Assembly (NCBI GenBank): GCA_029168955.1
Contig: JAPDOI010000174.1
Location: forward strand, 372,001-436,000
Length of the DNA stretch: 64,000 bases
Direction: 5' to 3'
Source of the DNA: Aplectana chamaeleonis
Taxonomy: Eukaryota > Nematoda > Chromadorea > Rhabditida > Cosmocercidae
Under the pieces are notes generated by a model. The model ran no database searches. It saw only the letters and a program-made list of their open reading frames with translations, and had not been told where the DNA came from. This document shows, one piece after another, positions 56,955 to 64,000 of this stretch (its first letter is position 1; each line of letters begins with the position of its first letter). The position numbers were made by a program, and so were the translations under genes.

Positions 56955-57315
56955 GATGGGCTCAGAAAGTGTGCAGGACGTCAGGGTAAGGGTGCAGGAC
57001 CTTAGAAGTGATGCGCAGTACATCATAGGAAGGGTACGGGACCCGAATTGTAGTGCGCCAGACGCCGTAGGATGTGTGCGGGACCCAAGTGGGAGTGCGC
57101 CGAACGCCATAGAAAGTTTACAGGACCCAAGTGGGAGTGCGCAGGACGCCGTGTAAAGTGTGCGCGACCCAAGTGGAAGTGCGCCGAACGCCGTAGAAAG
57201 TGTGCGGGACCCAAGTGGGAGTGCGCCGGATGCCATAGCACGTGCGCGAAATCCAAGTGGAAGAGCGCCGCACGCCATAGAAAGTGTGTGGGATCCAAGT
57301 GGGAGAGTATTAGAG
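56955..57315 (-). repeat. Diverged family C/A array (A6), reverse
   Basis: Two C-like units (GTGCAGGACGTCAGGG) then about seven A-like units (GGGACCCAAGTGGGAGTGCGCC) with more divergence than other arrays and one 1-bp frame-breaking change (GCCGTGTAAAG). Confidence 0.88.
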
Positions 57316-57317
57316 TA

Positions 57318-57810
57318 TTAAAGGCAGCAGACACGCTCTAAAATGATATCAATTTTATGGATTAAACTGAAGGTCTCAAGATGTTACTATTCAGAAATAA
57401 CGAAAAAGACGAAAACAAATTGACGGAAATTAAGATATAACGGTACGTTCTATATTGGCCCAGAGATGGACGAGTTGTACGACACTGGCTGATATAGCGG
57501 AGCTAGCAACAAGTTTGTTGGGATAACGACGCTATTGTACTCGTACGGCCCTTTCTGGAACGCTTACGCCGTTAGAAGCCTAAAAAGTAATCTTGAGTGG
57601 CCGCAATCGAGCATTGAATACCTGTATAAATGGGCGGAGCCCGTATCGATGGGCGGAGCTAGGATGATTTCGTGACTGACTACTGCTCAAATGCGGTCAT
57701 TTGGACTCGTTTTTAACGCTTGCAACTTCGTGAGGGCTCTTCTAGGGCCTGGACGACCCCACTAATGTAGTTATCTCAACAACTTTTTCGAGCGTGTCTT
57801 CTGCCTTTAA
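57318..57810. mobile_element. GGCAGCAGACACGCTC-type MITE (copy 2)
   Basis: Ends TTAAAGGCAGCAGACACGCTC and its complement; TA on both sides. Related to 29,437-29,923. It truncates the A6 array. Confidence 0.8.
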
Positions 57811-57891
57811 TATTAACGGAAAGCAGATTTATGGTGTATCTCAATGAAGCATCGAAAAACAATACGTTTAGTCACTACCATTTCTGAAAGT

Positions 57892-58687
57892 TGGGCTCCG
57901 CAGAAAAGGTCAAGGATTTGGCATTGCTCCTAAATGTTGTGAAATTGTTTTATTGGATTTGGCTCTCAACTTGATTTTTCAAATGTAGTGAAATTGTCGA
58001 ATGATTTGGCTGTGATGATACTATATGCAGATAACATAATCATTAAATCTAGTGAAATTGTTGCAAACGGATTTGGCAGGAGCTCTATCAATTATCACAG
58101 TCAAATCACGCGTCAGAAGGGGTTTTCCTTGAAGCGCATATTGAATCGAATGAGAACAGGAATAAACCTAGCAGCAAAAACGTTTCTATACAATGCGAAC
58201 CGTGAAAGCGTTGAGGACACGAAGACATAGAGTCAGTAGCGAGTAAATTGCGTTAGATTTCGTTTTCATGATTTTTATCTCATCGGTGAGGGAAGGTCTG
58301 GTACCTTATTGTTAGTGGGAGCTACACTGAAAGGGCAGAATAGCATTCGGAAACCTTAATTCTAGCCCATAAGGCCACGTTTCGTTCAGCATTGTTGACT
58401 GAGGATTATTATTTTTTTCTTTTTGTCTTCATTCGCTCGCCAGAGGACCTTCTGACGCGTGATTTGACTGTGATAATTGATAGAGCTCCTGCCAAATCCG
58501 TTTGCAACAATTTCACTAGATTTAATGATTATGTTATCTGCATATAGTATCATCACAGCCAAATCAATTCGACAATTTCACTACATTTGAAAAATCACTT
58601 TGATAGCCAAATCTAATGGAACAATTTCACAACATTTTAGAGCAATGCCAAATCCTTGACCTTTTCTGCGGAGCCCAACTTTCAGAA
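57892..58687. repeat. Diverged FB foldback
   Basis: Arms of ~240 bp start TTCTGAAAGTTGGGCTCC, alignable with FB TTCCTGAAAGTTTAGGTTCC, and share GATTTGGCAT and AAATCACGCGT landmarks. After the right arm, TACAAGGGTTTCCCTTCTA parallels CTAAAGGTTTCCTTTCTAA of the composites. Confidence 0.75.
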
Positions 58688-58934
58688 ATTTCACAACTTT
58701 TTACAAGGGTTTCCCTTCTACAATATCGTCGAGCTCCAGAAGTCAAGTTGTTTTTTTTTCGAAAACATAGTGGTAGAAATGAAGAAACAGCCGCTCCGCT
58801 GCTAAGACTGCAAGATAATTGTTGCAACGCGGCTTCTTACAAATAGATGCAAGGCATATACTTTTTGAATTTAAAAGTCGAAAAATGAAGAAATGAGTTT
58901 CAAAATGACCCAATTGTACAGGTTCTAGGCACTC

Positions 58935-59080
58935 TTCTAGACGGGGGGGGGGCACGCACCACTCAAGACAGAAATGAAATGAACGGCCCATTGGTGAGGC
59001 TACCAGTCGAAGTATTTCCGTAGAGCTCTAATAAAAACAATGATTGATAGCGCAGTATCAGGCCTCTTTTATCAGAGTTT
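58935..59080 (-). repeat. Diverged B-array spacer, no B monomers
   Basis: Complement matches the punctuating spacer: G9 tract with TAGACG, ACTCAAGACAGAAATG, GAACGGCCC, CGAAGTATTTCCGTAGA, AACAATGATTGATAGC. No B array is adjacent. Confidence 0.75.
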
Positions 59081-59814
59081 TCCATCATTTCTATGAGTTT
59101 TTGCGTAGCTTGGCCCCTCTAGTGAAAGAAAATGTTGAAGGGGCCCATGAAAAACCTTCATTTGTAAAGAAAAGTCAATCGGAACACATTGTAAATACGA
59201 ATTTGAATTTCGCGCCAAAATCATTTTCGGAGTTTTTCTGCATGTGGAGTTCGTGCCGTAACCAATTTTTCCTGTTATCTTACTATCGCACCAACATTCT
59301 AGGAAAAAGGGCTAGATGACTGGTGAGAATTGGTGGCGGATATTAACCTCATCGTCCAACGTTTTTGACTCGCCAAAGTTTACCAGTGTGGTCTACCGGG
59401 CTCAATCATGAAATTGAGCCTGAAAAATGGAAATTGATTTCCAGCGCGAACGATAGTTAAGTGCGCCCGAAGAGGACTACCGTAATCTCAGGAATGATGT
59501 TATTCGGCTCTCGTAAACAAATTTGATGATACCCAATTGATCAATGATAAAGTATAAAAGAAGTGAAGAGCGGTGTGTCTTGATTCACACACCGTCCTTC
59601 TCTAGGGGTCAGCAGTTGAGGATCTGCCTGGACTAAAAAGCAGGGAAACATCACCACCTGTAGGGAAGATGAAGCGAAATCGGAGTCAGAACTTAGAAAA
59701 TTTTAGAGCCAACTCGAGTGAGATTACGGTAGCCCTGTTCTGGCGGACTTAACTATCGTTCTTGTAGATTCGGAGGCCTGGCTTGCATACGGTGTCCTGA
59801 ACATTGAACTGAGG
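59081..59814. other. Unassigned sequence before the C array
   Basis: Contains AAGTATAAAAGAAG at 59,549 followed by CACACACCGTCCTTCTCTAG, which loosely resembles part of the MITE nested in A arrays (complement of 42,590-42,660). No gene. Confidence 0.45.
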
Positions 59815-62800
59815 TCCTGCACACCCCTACTGAGATCCAGCACACATTCCATGAAGTCCTGCTCATCCTTACAGGGGTCTTGCACACGTTTCATGATGTC
59901 CTGCACACTCCTACTGATGTCCTGCACACATTCCACGAAGTTCTGATCATCCTTACAGGGGTCTTGCACACGTTTCATGATGTCCTGCACACTCCTACTA
60001 AGGTCCTGCACACATTCCATGATGTCCTGCACAACCCTATTGGGGTCCTGCACACGCTTCATGATGTCCTGCACACTCCTACTGATGTCCTGCACACATT
60101 CCACGAAGTTCTAATCATCCTTACAGGGGTCTTGCACACGTTTCATGATGTCCTGCACACTCCTACTAAGGTCCTGCACACATTCCATGATGTCCTGCAC
60201 ACCCCTATTGGGGTCCTGCACACGTTCCATGATGTCCTGTGTAATTTTACTAAAGCCCTACACACATTCCATGACGTCCTGCTCAACCCTACTGGGGTCC
60301 TGCACACGCTTCATGATGTCCTGCACACTCCTACTGATGTCCTGCACACATTCCATGAAGTCCTGCTCATCCTTACAGGGGTCTTGCACATGTTTCATGA
60401 TGTCCTGCACACTCCTACTAAGGTCCTGCACACATTCTACGACGTCCTGCACACCCCTACTGGGGTCCTGTACAGGTCCCATGATGTCCTGCACACTCCT
60501 ACTGATGTTCTGCACACATTCTACGATGTCCTGCACACCCCTACTGGGGTCCTACACAGGTTCCATGATGTCCTGCACACTTCTACTGGGGTCCTGCACA
60601 GGTCCCATGATGTCCTGCACACTCCTACTAAGGTCCTGCACACTCCTACTGAGGTCCTGCACACATTCTACGACGTCCTGCACACCCCTACTGGGGTCCT
60701 GCACACGTTCCATGATATCCTGCGCACTCCTACTGAGGTCCTGTACAGGTCCCATAATGTCATGCACACTCCTACTGAGGTCCTGCACACCCCTACTGGG
60801 GTCCTGCACAGGTCTCATGATGTCCTGCACACTCCTACTAAGGTCCTGCACACTCCCACTGAGGTCCTGCACACATTCTACGACGTCCTGCACACCCTTA
60901 CTGGGGTCCTGCACAGGTCCCAAAATGTCCTGCACACTCCTACTGAGGTCCTGCACACCCCTACTGGGGTCCTGCACAGGTCCCATGATGTCCTGCACGC
61001 TCCTACTAAGGTCCTGCACACTCCTACTGAGGTCCTGCACACATTCTACGACGTCCTGCACACCCCTACTGGGGTCCTGCACAGGTCCCATGATGTCCTG
61101 CACACTCCTACTAAGGTCCTGCACACTCCTACTGAGGTCCTGCACACATTCTACGGCGTCCTGCACACCCCTACTGAGATCCAGCACACATTCCATGAAG
61201 TCCTGCTCATCCTTACAGGGGTCTTGCACACGTTTCATGATGTCCTGCACACTCCTACTAAGGTCCTGCACACATTCCATGATGTCCTGCACACCCCTAT
61301 TGGGGTCCTGCACACGCTTCATGATGTCCTGCACACTCCTACTGATGTCCTGCACACATTCCACGAAGTTCTGATCATCCTTACAGGGGTCTTGCACACG
61401 TTTCATGATGTCCTGCACACTCCTACTAAGGTCCTGCACACATTCCATGATGTCCTGCACACCCCTATTGGGGTCCTGCACACGTTCCATGATGTCCTGT
61501 GTAATTTTACTAAGGTCCTACACACATTCCATGACGTCCTGCTCAACCCTACTGGGGTCCTGCACACGCTTCATGATGTCCTGCACACTCCTACTGATGT
61601 CCTGCACACATTCCATGAAGTCCTGCTCATCCTTACAGGGGTCTTGCACATGTTTCATGATGTCCTGCACACTCCTACTAAGGTCCTGCACACATTCTAC
61701 GACGTCCTGCACACCCCTACTGGGGTCCTGCACAGGTCCCATGATGTCCTGCACACTCCTACTGATGTTCTGCACACATTCTATGATGTCCTGCACACCC
61801 CTACTGGGGTCCTACACAGGTTCCATGATGTCCTGCACACTCCTACTGGGGTCCTGCACACTCCTACTAAGGTCCTGCACACTCCTACTGAGGTCCTGCA
61901 CACATTCTACGACGTCCTGCACACCCCTACTGGGGTCCTGCACACGTTCCATGATATCCTGCGCACTCCTACTGAGGTCCTGTACAGGTCCCATAATGTC
62001 ATGCACACTCCTACTGAGGTCCTGCACACCCCTACTGGGGTCCTGCACAGGTCCCATGATGTCCTGCACACTCCTACTAAGGTCCTGCACACTCCCACTG
62101 AGGTCCTGCACACATTCTACGACGTCCTGCACACCCTTACTGGGGTCCTGCACAGGTCCCAAAATGTCCTGCACACTCCTACTGAGGTCCTGCACACCCC
62201 TACTGGGGTCCTGCACAGGTCCCATGATGTCCTGCACACTCCTACTGAGGTCCTGCACACTCCTACTGAGGTCCTGCACACATTCTACGACGTCCTGCAC
62301 ACCCCCCACTGGGGTCCTGCGCAGGTCCCATGATGTCCTCCACAGTCCTACTACGGTCCTGCCCCCCCCTACTGAGGTCCTGCCCACATTCTACGGCGTC
62401 CTGCACACCCCTACTGAGATCCAGCACACATTCCATGAAGTTCTGATCATCCTTACAGGGTCTTGCACACGTTTCATGATGTCCTGCACACTCCTACTGA
62501 TGTCCTGCACACATTCCACGAAGTTCTGATCATCCTTACAGGGGTCTTGCACACGTTTCATGATGTCCTGCACACTCCTACTAAGGTCCTGCACACATTC
62601 CATGATGTCCTGCACACCCCTATTGGGGTCCTGCACACGCTTCATGATGTCCTGCACACTCCTACTGATGTCCTGCACACATTCCACGAAGTTCTGATCA
62701 TCCTTACAGGGGTCTTGCACACGTTTCATGATGTCCTGCACACTCCTACTAAGGTCCTGCACACATTCCATGATGTCCTGCACACCCCTATTGGGGTCCT

Positions 62801-63690
62801 GCACACGTTCTATGATGTCCTGTGAAATTTTACTAAGGTCCTACACACATTCCATGACGTCCTGCTCAACCCTACTGGGGTCCTGCACACGCTTCATGAT
62901 GTCCTGCACACTCCTACTGATGCCTGCACACATTCCATGAAGTCCTGCTCATCCTTACAGGGGTCTTGCACATGTTTCATGATGTCCTGCACACTCCTAC
63001 TAAGGTCCTGCACACATTCTACGACGTCCTGCACACCCCTACTGGGGTCCTGCACAGGTCCCATGATGTCCTGCACACTCCTACTGATGTTCTGCACACA
63101 TTCTACGATGTCCTGCACACCCCTACTGGGGTCCTACACAGGTTCCATGATGTCCTGCACACTCCTACTGGGGTCCTGCACAGGTCCCATGATGTCCTGC
63201 ACACTCCTACTAAGGTCCTGCACACTCCTACTGAGGTCCTGCACACATTCTACGACGTCCTGCACACCCCTACTGGGGTCCTGCACACGTTCCATGATAT
63301 CCTGCGCACTCCTACTGAGGTCCTGTACAGGTCCCATAATGTCATGCACACTCCTACTGAGGTCCTGCACACCCCTACTGGGGTCCTGCACAGGTCCCAT
63401 GATGTCCTGCACACTCCTACTAAGGTCCTGCACACTCCCACTGAGGTCCTGCACACATTCTACGACGTCCTGCACACCCTTACTGGGGTCCTGCACAGGT
63501 CACAAAATATCCTGCACACTCCTACTGAGGTCCTGCACACCCCTACTGGGGTCCTGCACAGGTCCCATGATGTCCTGCACACTCCTACTAAGGTCCTGCA
63601 CACTCCTACTGAGGTCCTGCACACATTTTACGGCGTCCTGCACACCCCTACTGAGGGGTTGCTGTAGTTCCACGACGTCCTGCATACTCC
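59815..63690 (+). repeat. Family C 42-bp (2 x 21 bp) array with higher-order repeats
   Basis: About 92 monomers made of alternating 21-bp halves: CACATTC(C/T)A(T/C)GA(T/C)GTCCTG and CACTCCTACTGAGGTCCTG. A block of exactly 1,260 bp (60 halves) repeats: the variant TGTGTAATTTTACTAA occurs at 60,239 and 61,499, and TGTGAAATTTTACTAA follows at 62,821. The third period (1,323 bp, 63 halves) gained extra halves. Two small indels near 62,300-62,460 and 62,920 change frame. Confidence 0.96.
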
Positions 63691-64000
63691 TACTGCGGTC
63701 TCGCATAGTCAACCGGCACTTCAGCACACCCTGCGACGACTTCTTATCTTTGGTGCGCATGGTACAAACACGCGCCACGCTCAAAAACAACCCTTCCGCA
63801 TAGCGTCCTGTTCCAAGCCGGACGTTTAGAGTACACCACCCTAGAGAGCAAGGTATTTATATGGAGTCTCTAAGAAAACAATGACTGATAACGAAAAACC
63901 CGTCATTTTTATAAACTAATCTTGAGAGGCCGGTTTCCGAGTTTCAAACGCCCGTTAGGGGCCCAGAAGTCATTATGGTGAGTTCTGACAATTATTTTCG
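63691..64000. other. Sequence after the C array
   Basis: Degenerate C-like traces end near 63,700; the rest is unassigned. Confidence 0.4.

Noticed and set aside
59880..62333. 817-residue open reading in the C array
   Set aside because: Pure 14-residue repetition of the 42-bp monomer with alternate frames open on both strands.

Overview
This window is eukaryotic repeat-rich DNA with no intact host gene that I can support. The transposon content fits a clade V nematode (hookworm or other strongylid type): a decayed RTE-clade LINE, a Tc3-like transposase remnant with a short nematode-style intron and paired binding sites, MULE-, hAT- and Harbinger-like elements, and many foldback MITEs. The organism call is an inference; no rRNA, tRNA or spliced-leader gene was recognised.

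The dominant feature is a superfamily of tandem repeats that all have a 42-bp monomer. Family A (core CACTTTCTACGGCGTCC) lies at 1-935, 23,540-24,715, 31,100-33,085, 34,726-36,560 (reverse), 42,318-44,040 and, diverged, at 56,955-57,315 (reverse). Family B (core CACTTTTCACGACGTCC followed by a TGACGTCA palindrome) fills most of 3,623-12,703, 21,838-22,470 and 39,454-41,240. Family C (two 21-bp halves, core CTACGACGTCC) fills 59,815-63,690 and heads each A array. Because 42 is a multiple of 3, the arrays stay open in several frames on both strands; these readings are not genes.

The arrays belong to larger ordered units. A composite of a ~640-bp foldback, a C-then-A array and a ~550-bp tail ending in a 9-bp hairpin with a TTC loop occurs four times (22,779-25,264; 30,384-33,656; 34,138-37,292 reverse; 41,551-44,600). 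The reverse copy has an exact empty site at 2,098-2,115, showing insertion between A and T with no clear target duplication, as for Helitron-like elements. The two copies at 30-37 kb form a ~3.2-kb-armed inverted repeat. The whole locus is present twice: 1-25,264 and about 31,500-44,600 share the order A array, tail, foldback M, element N, Harbinger-like MITEs, unique segment, B array, composite. The copies differ by B-array expansion, a 9.1-kb insertion in copy 1, and a composite plus a G-rich MITE in copy 2.

The 9,134-bp insertion (12,704-21,837) has 27-bp terminal inverted repeats and sits inside a B array. It contains a 60-bp tandem array, which is split by a MULE-like element with a 9-bp target duplication, which in turn holds a CR1/jockey-type LINE with a PHD-like finger and a 2A-like motif. 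From 45 to 56 kb the window is a graveyard of separate mobile elements. From 56.9 to 64 kb there is an old, diverged relative of the satellite composite ending in the large C array.
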